A stretch of DNA of 64,000 nucleotides from Pseudoxanthomonas sp. NC8 (GTDB taxonomy: Bacteria > Pseudomonadota > Gammaproteobacteria > Xanthomonadales > Xanthomonadaceae), in contig CP060419.1 of NCBI GenBank assembly GCA_025232375.1, positions 2,665,001-2,729,000 on the forward strand, given 5' to 3'. Made by a program: the position numbers and the translations under genes. The first letter of the stretch is position 1. The number at the start of each line of letters is the position of its first letter. Below the pieces are notes generated by a model. That model ran no database searches, was not told the origin of the DNA, and saw nothing but the letters and a program-made list of their open reading frames with translations. Below are positions 50,916 through 64,000 of the stretch, in pieces.

Positions 50916-51479
50916 ATGTCCCTGATCAACACCCCGGTCAAGCCGTTCAAGGCCACCGCTTTCCAGAACGGCGAGTTCATCGAAGTCACCGACGCCAGCC
51001 TGAAGGGCAAGTGGTCGGTCCTGATCTTCATGCCGGCCGCCTTCACCTTCAATTGCCCGACCGAGGTCGAGGACGCCGCCAACAACTACGCCGAGTTCCA
51101 GAAGGCCGGTGCCGAGGTCTACATCGTGACCACCGACACCCACTTCTCGCACAAGGTGTGGCACGAGACCTCGCCGGCGGTGGGCAAGGCCCAGTTCCCG
51201 CTGGTCGGCGACCCGACCCACCAGCTGACCAACGCCTTCGGCGTGCACATCGCCGAGGAAGGCCTGGCCCTGCGCGGCACCTTCGTCATCAACCCGGAAG
51301 GCGTGATCAAGACGCTGGAAATCCACAGCAACGAGATCGCCCGCGACGTCTCCGAAACCCTGCGCAAGCTGAAGGCCGCACAGTTCACCGCCGCCAACCC
51401 GGGTAAGGTCTGCCCGGCCAAGTGGAAGGAAGGCGCCCAGACCATCGCTCCGTCGCTGGACCTGGTTGGCAAGATCTAA
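50916..51479 (+). CDS. ahpC: Alkyl hydroperoxide reductase peroxiredoxin subunit
   Basis: Typical 2-Cys peroxiredoxin, 187 residues, open throughout. The peroxidatic Cys lies in FNCPTEVED (about residue 47) and the resolving Cys in VCPAKWKEG (about 166). Reduced by AhpF, encoded next. Probably OxyR-activated through the operator upstream. NPGKVCP at 51403 contains GGTAAGG, so the Lys may be Gln. Confidence 0.98.
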   Translation: MSLINTPVKPFKATAFQNGEFIEVTDASLKGKWSVLIFMPAAFTFNCPTEVEDAANNYAEFQKAGAEVYIVTTDTHFSHKVWHETSPAVGKAQFPLVGDPTHQLTNAFGVHIAEEGLALRGTFVINPEGVIKTLEIHSNEIARDVSETLRKLKAAQFTAANPGKVCPAKWKEGAQTIAPSLDLVGKI

Positions 51480-51490
51480 ACGACGTACCC

Positions 51491-51608
51491 GCCCTCCCCG
51501 CCCATGCGGGGAGGGCAACCCTCCCGCAGTGCATCGCGGGGGTGGACCGGAGCCATCGCTCCCACGCCGCCGCGGTACGCCACGCAGGTCGCGTCGGCTC
51601 CGGTCCAC
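51491..51608. repeat. Inverted repeats in the ahpC-ahpF spacer
   Basis: The 231-bp spacer contains a perfect 11-bp hairpin, GCCCTCCCCGC (51491-51501) and GCGGGGAGGGC (51506-51516) around CCAT, then a 13-bp inverted repeat GTGGACCGGAGCC (51542-51554) and GGCTCCGGTCCAC (51596-51608) with 41 bp between arms. The first may attenuate ahpF relative to ahpC. The second resembles a small palindromic mobile or REP-type element. Confidence 0.55.
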
Positions 51609-51710
51609 TCCCTCGCCCGCAGCGCCCGTTCCGACGGGCGCGACGGGAGCGGCTTGCCCCGCCTCGCCGCCCAGCCCCTGTCCGCCAGTCCCTCTCCAAG
51701 GAGCCGCGCC

Positions 51711-53301
51711 ATGTTGGATGCCAGCCTCAAGACCCAGCTCCAGGCCTCTACCTGGAACGCCTGACCCGCCCGGTGCACCTGGTCGCCTCGCTCGATGACG
51801 GCGCCAGCTCGGCCGAGATGCTCGCGCTGCTGCAGGACATCGAAGCACTGTCGCCGAAGGTCAGCCTGGACGTGCGCCGCGACGATGCCGAGCGCAAGCC
51901 GTCCTTCGCCGTGACCAGTCCCGGCCACGACATCGCGCTGCGCTTCGCCGGGCTGCCGATGGGACACGAGTTCACCTCGCTGGTGCTGGCCCTGCTGCAG
52001 GTCGGCGGACACCCGTCCAAGGCCGCGACCGAGGTGATCGAGCAGGTGAAGTCGCTCGACGGCGAGTTCGTGTTCGAGACCTACTTCTCGCTGTCCTGCC
52101 AGAACTGCCCGGACGTGGTCCAGGCGCTGAACCTGATGGCGGTGCTGAACCCGAAGGTCCGGCACGTGGCCATCGACGGCGCGCTGTTCCAGGACGAGGT
52201 CGAAGGCCGCCAGGTGATGTCGGTGCCGGCCGTGTTCCTCAACGGCGAGCTGTTCGGCTACGGCCGCATGGGCCTGGAGGAGATCGTCGCCAGGCTCGAC
52301 ACCGGAGCCGAGAAGCGCGAGGCCGGGAAGATCGCGAAGAAGTCCGCGTTCGATGTGCTCGTCGTCGGCGGCGGTCCGGCCGGCGCGGCGGCGGCGATCT
52401 ACGCCGCGCGCAAGGGCATCCGCACCGGCGTGGCCGCCGAGCGCTTCGGCGGTAAGGTGCTGGACACCATGGCGATCGAGAACTTCATCTCCGTGACGCA
52501 CACCGAAGGCCCGAAGCTTGCGGCGGCGCTGGAACAGCACGTGCGCGAATACGACGTGGACGTGATGAACCTGCAGCGCGCCACCGCGCTGGTTCCGGCC
52601 GGCGATGACGGACTGGTCGAAGTGAAGCTCGCCAACGGCGCTTCGCTGAAATCGAAGAGCGTGATCCTCTCCACCGGCGCGCGCTGGCGGCAGATGAACG
52701 TGCCCGGCGAAAACGAGTACCGCAACAAGGGCGTGGCCTACTGCCCGCACTGCGACGGCCCGCTGTTCAAGGGCAAGCGCGTGGCGGTGATCGGCGGCGG
52801 AAACTCCGGCGTCGAAGCGGCGATCGACCTGGCCGGCATCGTCGCCCACGTCACCTGGTCGAGTTCGACGGCAAGCTGCGCGCCGACGAGGTGCTGCAAC
52901 GCAAGCTGCGCAGCCTGCCGAACGTGCGCATCGTCACCAGCGCGCAGACCACCGAGGTGCTGGGCGACGGCCAGAAGGTCACCGGCCTGGTCTACACCGA
53001 CCGCACCAGCCACGATTCGCACCGGGTCGAACTGGAGGGCGTATTCGTGCAGATCGGCCTGCTGCCCAACACCGAATGGCTGAAGGGCACCGTCGAGCTG
53101 AGCCCGCGCGGCGAGATCGTGGTCGACGAGCGCGGCCAGACCAGCGTGCCGGGCGTGTTCGCCGCCGGCGACTGCACCACCGTGCCCTACAAGCAGATCG
53201 TGATCGCGATGGGCGAAGGCTCGAAGGCCTCGCTCGCCGCGTTCGACCACCTGATCCGCACCTCGGCACCGAAGGCCGAAGCAGTCGCGGAAGCCGCCTG
53301 A
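51711..53301 (+). CDS. ahpF: Alkyl hydroperoxide reductase flavoprotein subunit
   Basis: NAD(P)H-dependent disulfide reductase for AhpC. The N-terminal double thioredoxin fold carries the CQNC site; the FAD domain begins [18 protein letters not shown]; the redox-active CPHC is in [27 protein letters not shown] closes the FAD site. Frame breaks near 51755 (+2, between LQA and YLERLT) and 52857 (C lost at CCCTGG). FGGKVLD at 52451 contains GGTAAGG where the family has Gln. About 530 residues. Lies between ahpC and oxyR. Confidence 0.96.
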
Positions 53302-53310
53302 ACGCGATAG

Positions 53311-53357
53311 GGTGGGCCTTGGCCCACCTGTGGCGGTCATTCGTGGGCCCGGCCCAC
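53311..53357. repeat. Paired GTGGGCC palindromes (REP-like) between ahpF and oxyR
   Basis: Two short palindromes, GGTGGGCC-TT-GGCCCACC (53311-53328) and GTGGGCC-CG-GCCCAC (53343-53357), sit 10 and 42 bp after the ahpF stop. Copies of GTGGGCC hairpins are common between genes in xanthomonads. They may act as a terminator pair or mRNA end stabiliser. Confidence 0.5.
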
Positions 53358-53403
53358 CCGCCATCGCGTCGCAGGGGTGGAAGCGCGCTCCGGAGGGAAT
53401 GCG

Positions 53404-54372
53404 ATGAACCTGCGCGACCTCAAGTACCTGGTGTCCCCTGGCCGACCACAAGCACTTCGGCCGCGCCGCCGCCGCCTGCCATGTCAGCCAGCCCACGCTC
53501 TCCACCCAGATCCGCAAGCTGGAGGACGAACTGGGCGTGCCGCTGGTCGAGCGCGCGCCGCGCAAGGTGATGCTGACGCCGGCCGGCCGCGAGGCCGCCG
53601 AGCGTGCGCGCCGGATCGTGGCCGAGGTCGAGCAGATGAAGGAGGCCGCGCGGCGCAGCCGGGATCCGGAAGCCGGCACGGTGCGCCTGGGCATCTTCCC
53701 GACCCTCGCCCCGTACCTGCTGCCGCACGTGATTCCGCGCGTGCGCGCCCGCTTCCCGCAGCTGGAGCTGCTGCTGGTCGAGGAGAAGAGCGACGAGCTG
53801 CTGGCGCGCCTTCGCGAAGGCCGGCTCGATGCGGCGGTGCTCGCCTTGCCGGTGCACGACGAACAGCTGCACACCGAGTCCCTGTTCGAGGAACCGTTCG
53901 TGCTCGCGGTGCCGGAGAACCACCCGCTGTCGCGACACGACACGCTGACCTGGACGAACTGGCCGACCAGCGCCTGCTGCTGCTGGAGGACGGCCATTGC
54001 CTGCGTGAACAGGCACTCGACGTGTGCCGCCTGTCCGGCGCGCACGAGAAGACCGAGTTCCGCGCCACCAGCCTGGAGACGCTGCGGCAGATGGTCGCCG
54101 CCAACGTCGGCGTGACCCTGCTGCCGACCCTGGCGGTCAAGCCGCCGGTGGCCCGCTCGGACAACATCCACCTGCTGCATTTTTCCGGCTCTCCGCCCAG
54201 CCGCAGCATCGCCATGTGCTGGCGCCGCAGCTCGGCGATGGCGGACTTCCTCGGCCGGCTGGCACAGGTGTTCCGCGAACTGCCCGCCGGCCTGCTTGCA
54301 CCTGCTGATCCGGTCGCGGCACCGAAGCGACAGGCCAGCGCGGCGCCGCCGCCACGCAGCGATTGGGGCTGA
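53404..54372 (+). CDS. oxyR: Hydrogen-peroxide-sensing LysR regulator OxyR
   Basis: LysR-type activator of peroxide defence. The N-terminal helix-turn-helix is ACHVSQPTLSTQIRKLEDEL, and the sensor cysteines lie in GHCLREQALDVCRLSG, the two redox Cys being 9 residues apart as in OxyR. An extra C near 53440 (CCTGG) and a lost C near 53953 (CCCTGG) cancel, so the ORF is open but the DNA-binding domain and the middle are read in the wrong frame between them. About 322 residues. Clusters with its targets ahpC and ahpF. Confidence 0.94.
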   Translation: MNLRDLKYLVSPGRPQALRPRRRRLPCQPAHALHPDPQAGGRTGRAAGRARAAQGDADAGRPRGRRACAPDRGRGRADEGGRAAQPGSGSRHGAPGHLPDPRPVPAAARDSARARPLPAAGAAAGRGEERRAAGAPSRRPARCGGARLAGARRTAAHRVPVRGTVRARGAGEPPAVATRHADLDELADQRLLLLEDGHCLREQALDVCRLSGAHEKTEFRATSLETLRQMVAANVGVTLLPTLAVKPPVARSDNIHLLHFSGSPPSRSIAMCWRRSSAMADFLGRLAQVFRELPAGLLAPADPVAAPKRQASAAPPPRSDWG

Positions 54373-54443
54373 ACGCGGGGCCGGCGCACGGTTGAAACGA
54401 CCCGCGTTCCGGGCTACGGTGGTTCCACAAAACGACGATCGGA

Positions 54444-54470
54444 GGCGGGGCGGAAACGCGCCGCCTTTTT
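54444..54470 (+). terminator. Rho-independent terminator after oxyR
   Basis: Stem GGCGGGGCG / CGCGCCGCC with one mismatch around GAAA, followed by TTTTT. It lies 72 bp after the oxyR stop and ahead of rnk. Confidence 0.85.
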
Positions 54471-54510
54471 CTTGATGCGTGCACTGCGCGCAGCCACCAC
54501 AGGAGCCACC

Positions 54511-54939
54511 ATGCCCAACCAGCCCACCAGCGGCCTGCCGCCATCGCTGATCATCTCCAGCCGCGATCTTGCCCGGCTCGAAGCCCTGCTCGATTCCCCG
54601 GTGCTGAGCCGCCATCCGGCCGCGCTCGCGCTGATGGACGAACTCAACCGGGCCGAAGTCCTGCCCCCGAGCAGATCCCCGCCGACGTCGTGACCATGCA
54701 TTCGCGGGTCGAATGCGAGGACATCGCCAGCGGCGAAGAACACGTGCTGACCTGGTCTATCCCAACGAGGCCGACGTCGAGCGCGGCCGCGTGTCCGTGC
54801 TGGCCCCGGTCGGCACCGCGCTGCTGGGCCTGTCGGTCGGCCAGAGCATCGACTGGCAGGCCCCGGCGGTCGCCCGCTGAAACTGCGCGTGAAGGCCGTC
54901 CGCTACCAGCCCGAAGCAGCCGGCGACCTGCATCGCTGA
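54511..54939 (+). CDS. rnk: Nucleoside diphosphate kinase regulator (GreA/GreB-related)
   Basis: Rnk-family protein that binds RNA polymerase through a GreA-like C-terminal domain. The N-terminus reads PPSLIISSRDLARLEALLDS, and the C-terminal fold includes TMHSRVECEDI, GRVSVLAPVGTALLGLSVGQ and IDWQAPGGRPLKLRV. Single-base losses near 54662, 54757 (CCCTGG) and 54870 break the frame. Corrected length is about 143 residues, stop at 54937-54939. Converges on pgk across a terminator. Confidence 0.88.
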
Positions 54940-55014
54940 TCCGCACGCCGGCGCCTCCGCGCCGGCCCTGCGCCCGCTTCGACCATCCCGGCATCACTCC
55001 GCGCACCTTGCGGA

Positions 55015-55043
55015 ACAAAAAGGCGGCCCGCTGCCGGGCCGCC
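55015..55043 (-). terminator. Rho-independent terminator of pgk
   Basis: On the minus strand GGCGGCCCG and CGGGCCGCC form a perfect 9-bp stem around a 4-nt loop, followed by TTTTTG. It starts 23 bp after the pgk stop. Confidence 0.88.
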
Positions 55044-55065
55044 CTTGCGTGCGCTTCGGAACGAC

Positions 55066-56253
55066 TCAGCCGCGCGCGTCGAGCGCCGCCACCGCCGGCA
55101 GGGTCTTGCCCTCGAGGAACTCGAGGAACGCGCCGCCGCCGGTGGAGATGTAGCTCACCTGCTCCTCGATGCCGAACTTGTCGACCGCCGCCAGCGTGTC
55201 GCCGCCACCGGCGATCGAGAACGCCTTCGAACCGGCAATCGCGCGCGCCACCGCCTCGGTGCCGCCGGCGAAAGCGTCGAACTCGAACACGCCGACCGGG
55301 CCGTTCCACACCACCGTGCCGGCGTCAGCGATCAGCTGCGCGTAGCGCGCGCCCGTCTGCGGGCCGATGTCCAGGATCAGGTCGTCGTCGGCGACCCCGT
55401 CGATCGCCTTGACCGTGGCCTGTGCATCGGCAGCGAACGCCTTGGCCACCACCACGTCGCTCGGCAGCGGGATGTCGGCACCGCGCGCCTTGGCGTCGGC
55501 GAGGATCTTCCGCGCCGTATCGAGCAGGTCCGGCTCGTACAGCGACTTGCCGACCGGGTGGCCGAGCGCGGCGAGGAAGGTGTTGGCGATGCCGCCGCCC
55601 ACGATCAGCTGGTCGACCTTGCCAACCAGGCTGGTGAGCAGTTCGAGCTTGGTCGAGACCTTGCTGCCGGCCACGATCGCCAGCAGCGGCCGTGCCGGGC
55701 TGGCCAGCGCCTTGTCCAGCGCATCGAGTTCGGCCATCAGCAGCGGGCCGCCGGCGGCGACCGGCGCGAAGCGGATCACGCCATGGGTCGAGGCCTGGGC
55801 GCGGTGCGCGGTACCGAAGGCGTCCATCACGAACACATCGCACAGCGCGGCGTACTTCTTCGACAGGGCTTCGTCGTCCTTGCCCTCGCCGACGTTCATG
55901 CGGCAGTTCTCCAGCAGCACGACCTGGCCCGGCGCCACGTCCACGCCATCGACCCAGTCGCGCACCAGCGGCACGTCCACGCCGAGCAGCTGCGACAGGC
56001 GCGCGGCGACCGGCGCCAGCGAATCGGCCTCGCTCCACACGCCTTCCTTGGGCCGGCCCAGGTGCGAGGTGACCATCACCGCCGCGCCCTTCTGCAGCGC
56101 CAGCCTGATCGTGGGCACCGAGGCGGTGATGCGCTGCTCGGAGGTGATGCGGGCCGGCTGTCCGTCAACGTGGTCGATCGGCACGTTCAGGTCCTGCCGG
56201 ATCAGCACGCGCTTGCCGGCAAGGTCGAGGTCGGTCATCCGCAGGATCGTCAT
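55066..56253 (-). CDS. pgk: Phosphoglycerate kinase
   Basis: Transfers phosphate from 1,3-bisphosphoglycerate to ADP in glycolysis. About 395 residues and open throughout, one of the few long genes without an error. [29 protein letters not shown], the hinge region and the nucleotide-binding [13 protein letters not shown] are typical. ATG 56253 ([16 protein letters not shown]) is chosen; the further upstream open frame is non-coding. Same strand as gapA, 4.4 kb downstream of it with two DUF genes in between. Confidence 0.98.
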   Translation of the reverse strand: MTILRMTDLDLAGKRVLIRQDLNVPIDHVDGQPARITSEQRITASVPTIRLALQKGAAVMVTSHLGRPKEGVWSEADSLAPVAARLSQLLGVDVPLVRDWVDGVDVAPGQVVLLENCRMNVGEGKDDEALSKKYAALCDVFVMDAFGTAHRAQASTHGVIRFAPVAAGGPLLMAELDALDKALASPARPLLAIVAGSKVSTKLELLTSLVGKVDQLIVGGGIANTFLAALGHPVGKSLYEPDLLDTARKILADAKARGADIPLPSDVVVAKAFAADAQATVKAIDGVADDDLILDIGPQTGARYAQLIADAGTVVWNGPVGVFEFDAFAGGTEAVARAIAGSKAFSIAGGGDTLAAVDKFGIEEQVSYISTGGGAFLEFLEGKTLPAVAALDARG

Positions 56254-56355
56254 CGGTACGGTCTCATCTCGTTCACATGGGGGAACCACGCAGGCGCGTA
56301 CGCCCGGCGGGACGGGCATTGTCACGCCCGCGCCGGCGCGCGGCAAACCGCCGGC

Positions 56356-57742
56356 TCACTCGCGCGGTGGTTGCGGACGCAACAGGCTCAGTCCGAGCGC
56401 CGCCACCAGCACTGCACCACCAACCAGCAGCGCCCACAGCAGGCCGCTCTTCCAGTCGATGTTCCGCTGCGGCTTGAGTGCGCGTTCACCGGCCAGCTCT
56501 TCCGGCGCGGCGGCAGGTAGGCCGGCGCGGGTTGCCAGCCGGCGCCCCGCTGGCGGCGCAGCGCGTCGAGCAGGGCCGGGATCGGCGCATCGGCACGGCT
56601 CGCATTGGCGCTGCCGGCGGCCAGCGCGAACGGCGGCGTGCCTGGGCAAGGAACACCACCACCTCGGGTCGATAGCCCAGGCGCAGCACCGGGGCCGCGT
56701 CGCCGGCGGGACTGCTTGCGGTCAACCGCCAGTGGCGGTCGCGTACCACCGAAGCCAGCGGCTTCGGATCCGACTGGCTGGTCGTACCGGATCCGCCGCC
56801 ACCGACTGGAAGGCCATCCACGGCCCGGCGCGCCACAGTAAGGCGCCATCGGCTTCGCGGCTGTGCAGGGTCCATTCGACGGCGCTGTTGCCTGGCAGGC
56901 GCACGTCGGCGCGCTCGACCGGGAAGCGTCCGGGCAGGGTGAACTCGAAGTACGTCCGACCGCCCTCGCTGCGGCGCTCGCCGGCGATTTCCTGCCATTC
57001 CCAGTGCGTATCCGGCGGCGGCGGGGCCAGCTCCGCGGTGACCGCAGTGAGCACCGGCTCCTCGCCGGCGCGCAGCGGCAGCAGGCGCAGGTAGCGCGCC
57101 TGTCCGTCCAGGACCACGCGTCCCCTGGCGCAGGCGCTCGCCGCCGCGCTCCAGGTCAAGCAGCGTGGTGCCCTCGTTGAGCGTGCGCCACTGGCGCAGG
57201 TCGTTGCTGCCCTCGACCCGGTAGCGCGCCTGCAGCGACTGCGCCGGATGCTGCCATTCCAGCAACAGCGCGCGCACCGGCTCGCGCAGGCGGCTGGCAT
57301 CGACCAGCCACTGCCCCGGAGCCCGGACGGCCGCATCCGGCGCACCGATCCCGGCCTCGATGCGGACGATCCCGCCGTCCGCGTCACGCTCGGCCACCAG
57401 CCGCAGGTCGCCGCCCCCGGCGGCGGGATCGGTCGCCGGCAGCGGGAACCACGGCAGCGCCAGCAACCGCGGCGGCTGCGCCAGCGGTTGTGCCGGCGAC
57501 AGCACCGCCGCCGGCAACGGCTGGCCATCGCCGTTGAACACCTCGATGTCGCCCAGCGAAGCCTGGCTGGCGCTGCGGTACACGGCCGCATCCAGCACCA
57601 CGCGGTACGCGCCACCTTCCTCCTTACCGACGGTCAGCGGCCACTGCCGCGCGTAGTCGTCGCGGGTACCGGCCATGGCCACGGGTGCCGACAGCAGCAG
57701 TGCGCTCGACAGCGCGGCGACCAGCCAGCAGGGGGGTCCGGC

Positions 57743-57746
<4 letters not shown>
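56356..57746 (-). CDS. DUF3999 exported membrane-anchored protein
   Basis: About 460 residues. A signal (MSRTPLLLVAALSSALLLSA once an extra G near 57735 is removed) precedes a beta-rich domain (DDYARQWPLTV, RVVLDAAVYRSASQASLGDIEVFN, YRVEGSNDLRQWRTL) and a C-terminal helix (LLWALLVGGAVLVAALGLSLL) ending PQPPRE. More errors near 57125, 56790, 56640 and 56515 shift the frame. Its start overlaps the DUF2339 stop (ATGA), the usual pairing of these two families. Role unknown; probably envelope or polysaccharide-related. Confidence 0.82.
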
Positions 57747-61848
<4,102 letters not shown>

Positions 61849-61910
61849 GGCATGCGGCGGGCAGCGGCCGGAAACTGGCCCCCATCCCCACGAGACGACG
61901 AGCGTTGCCC

Positions 61911-62535
61911 ATGAAACAGAAGCTTCTTCCCGCCCTGCTGTGCGCTGGCCTTGGCCGTCGCCGCCACCCCCGCGTTCGCCCAGTCAGCCGGCGACTGGAC
62001 CCTGGGCGTGGGTGTGCACCAGGTCGACCCGAAATCGGACAACGGCGCGCTCGCCGGCGGCACCCTGCCGCTGTCGATCGGCAGTGACGCCAAGCCGAGC
62101 GTGACCTTCGAATATTTCGTCCGCGACAACCTCGGCATCGAGGTGCTGGGTGCGCTGCCGTTCAAGCACGACATCGCAGTCAAGGGCGTGGGCAAGGTCG
62201 GCGAAACCAAGCATCTGCCGCCCACCATCGCCCTGCAGTACCACTTCAACAGCGCCGGCAAGGTCTCGCCGCTGCTGGGTGCGGGCCTGAACTACACGAC
62301 CTTCTTCAGCGAAGACACCACCGGCGCACTGGCCGGCACCGACCTCAAGCTCGACGACTCGTGGGGCCTGGCCGCCCATGCCGGCCTGGACTTCAAGGTC
62401 AGCGAACGCAGCGCGGTGCGCGTGGACGTGCGCTGGGCCGACATCGACACCAAGGTCAAGGTCGACGGCGCCAGCCTGGGCACGGCCAACATCGACCCGC
62501 TGGTCTACGGCATGGCCTACGTGCACACCTTCTGA
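61911..62535 (+). CDS. ompW: Outer membrane protein OmpW
   Basis: Eight-stranded beta-barrel porin, about 207 residues. A signal (KLLPALLCALALAVAATPAFA) leads into the OmpW pattern: GDWTLGVGVHQVDPKSDNG, SVTFEYFVRDNLGIEVLGALPF, HLPPTIALQYHFN and C-terminal YGMAYVHTF with the terminal Phe. An error near 61945 (CCTGGCC read as CCTTGGCC) shifts the frame inside the signal peptide, so automated calls may miss the start. Confidence 0.92.
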
Positions 62536-62589
62536 CCGTTGCTGGCGGGCAGGCGGGAGGGGTGCGGGCGTGTCGGTTAAAGTGCCGGC

Positions 62590-63589
62590 ATGACCCGCAT
62601 CCCCACCCGTTTCCGCCGCTCCACCAATCCCTTGCGCCGCCCGGCCCCTTGGCTGGCGGCGCTGCTGGCGTTGTCCTGGCCTTGCCCGCGCAGGCATGGG
62701 GACCGCTGGGCCACCGCCTCGTCGCACGCCTCGCCGAGGACGGCCTGACCGCACAGGCACGCGCCGGCGTCAGGCGCCTGCTGCAGGACGAAGCCGACCC
62801 AAGCCTGCCCGGCATCGCCAACTGGGCCGACGAACTGCGCGCCAACGACCCCGGGCTGGGCAAGCGCTCCGCACGCTGGCACTACGTCAACATCGGCGAC
62901 CCCGGCTGCGCCTTCGACGCGGCCCGTGACTGCCCCAACGGCGACTGCGTGGTCGCCGCGCTGGAAACGCAGACCCGTATCCTTGGCCGACCCGAAGCGC
63001 AGCGAAGCCGAGCGCCGGCAGGCGCTGAAGTTCGTCGTGCACCTGGCCGGCGACATGCACCAGCCGCTGCATGCCGGCAGTGCGCGGGACCGCGGCGGCA
63101 ACGACTACCAGGTCAGCTGGCGCGGCAAGGGCAGCAACCTGCATTCGCTGTGGGACAGCGGCATGCTCAACGCGCAGGGCCTGGACGAGGATGCCTGGCT
63201 GGCGCGGCTGCGGGCCCTGCCCGCGCCGGCACCGGTGTCGCCGCTGCCGGCCGGCGCGCCGCGGCTGTGGGCCGAGCAGTCCTGCAAGCTCGCATCCGCA
63301 CCCGGCTTCTACCCGCAGGGCCACGTGATCGAGGACGCCTACGTCGCCGCGCACCTGCCCACCGCCGAGGCGGCGCAGCTGCGCCTTGGCCGGTGCACGG
63401 CTGGCGGCGCTGCTCAACGCCGCCTTCGGCGGTGGGGCTGAGCCCGGAATCGCCGCGATGTTCTTGGTCGACCCGTGCGACGGCAAGCCGCCCGGCCAGT
63501 ACACCCGGCCGTCGCGCCTGATCGTGCCGGACGACGGCCGCCCGGCGCGCGGCCGGCAGATCGAGAGCATCACCGGCCTTTCCCCTTAG
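62590..63589 (+). CDS. S1/P1-type nuclease
   Basis: Secreted zinc endonuclease family. The mature protein should start at the Trp of [18 protein letters not shown], whose Trp and His ligands bind zinc; [16 protein letters not shown] and GGNDYQVSW supply further ligands. Errors near 62668 (C lost at CCCTGG), 62985 and 63390 (CCTGG read as CCTTGG) break the frame. After [17 protein letters not shown], where homologues usually end, the frame runs 45 more residues to 63589; a TGA in the neighbouring frame at 63439-63441 may be the real end. Confidence 0.87.
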
Positions 63590-63615
63590 TACCGTTCCCA
63601 CCGGAGAACGACGAC

Positions 63616-64000
63616 ATGACCGCTGCACGTGCCTCGACGCTGTTGACCACGCTCCTGTCCACCCTGGTGCTGGTGGCTGGCCCGCGCTTTGGCCATGCGC
63701 GACCCGCGCCGCCGAGGGCACGCCGCTCACCGTGTTCGCCGCCGCCAGCCTCAAGGAATCGCTGGACGAAGCCGCCGCCGCCTATGAGCAGGCCACCGGC
63801 ACGCCGGTACGCGTGTCCTACGGGGCCAGTTCGGCGCTGGCCCGGCAGATCGAACAGGGCGCGCCGGCGCAGGTGTTCGCCTCCGCCGACCTGGGTGGAT
63901 GGACTACCTGCAGCAGCGCAACCTGATCGACGCCGGCAGCCGCCACAACCTGCTCGGCAACCGGCTGGTGCTCGTTGCGCCACAAGCCAGCACCGCCAGG
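63616..64000 (+). CDS. modA: Molybdate ABC transporter substrate-binding protein (3' end off-window)
   Basis: Periplasmic molybdate-binding protein. A signal ([18 protein letters not shown]) precedes the ModA pattern [42 protein letters not shown] and [21 protein letters not shown], where the Ser residues bind the oxyanion. Errors near 63680 and 63895 (CCTGG) shift the frame. ATG 63616 follows GGAGAACG. The rest, and probably modB and modC, lie beyond the right edge. Confidence 0.9.
   Translation, partial: MTAARASTLLTTLLSTLVLVAGPRFGHARPAPPRARRSPCSPPPASRNRWTKPPPPMSRPPARRYACPTGPVRRWPGRSNRARRRRCSPPPTWVDGLPAAAQPDRRRQPPQPARQPAGARCATSQHRQ

Overview
The window is one chromosomal stretch of a high-GC gammaproteobacterium, most likely of the family Lysobacteraceae (Xanthomonadaceae; Lysobacter, Luteimonas or Pseudoxanthomonas-like). 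The gene order tRNA-Tyr/Gly/Thr-tuf-tRNA-Trp-secE-nusG-rplKAJL-rpoBC, the block ychF-pth-rplY-prs-tRNA-Gln-ispE-lolB-TPR divergent from hemA-prfA, the ahpC-ahpF-oxyR cluster, and paired DUF3999/DUF2339 genes all fit that group. This placement rests on remembered gene order and protein signatures, not on a search.

Layout. 1-13049 (minus): transcription/translation core (rpoC, rpoB, rplL, rplJ, rplA, rplK, nusG, secE, tuf and four tRNAs). 13150-20103 (minus): ychF, pth, rplY, prs, tRNA-Gln, ispE, lolB and a TPR protein. 20169-23996 (plus): hemA, prfA, moaB, ppk2. 23998-26146 (minus): acylphosphatase, a TlpA-like lipoprotein, YihY-type membrane protein. 26236-28253 (plus): wrbA, a DUF2069 protein, a half-length asparaginase, ybaK. 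28381-34368 (plus): the most distinctive accessory locus, a TonB-dependent receptor followed by two periplasmic c-type cytochromes and a thioredoxin-fold protein carrying two beta-rich N-terminal repeats. 34484-44939: sufT, a split transhydrogenase (pntAA, then pntAB-pntB) interrupted by an opposite-strand ECF sigma module, and two tandem DUF1631 genes. 45060-50732: nitroreductase, FEN-type exonuclease, Nudix hydrolase, N-formylglutamate amidohydrolase, DUF2242 lipoprotein, proline iminopeptidase, prmC. 50809-54939: the peroxide-stress cluster with an OxyR-like operator, then rnk. 55066-61724 (minus): pgk, DUF3999, DUF2339, gapA. 61835-64000 (plus): an FNR-type box, ompW, an S1/P1 nuclease and the start of modA.

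Sequence quality is the dominant observation. At least forty reading-frame breaks fall in genes that cannot all be dead (rpoB, rpoC, tuf, nusG, prs, hemA, prfA, gapA). Nearly all that I could resolve sit on a CCWGG (CCAGG/CCTGG) site: one base gained or lost, CCTGGCC read as CCTACC, GGCCAGG read as GGTAAGG, or a CAG codon read as TAG in gapA. This looks like a systematic base-calling error at 5-methylcytosine in CCWGG, so the genome probably carries Dcm-type methylation and most broken genes are intact in the cell. Genes are therefore annotated across the breaks, with break positions listed. Several apparently intact ORFs also hide compensating errors that scramble short internal stretches.
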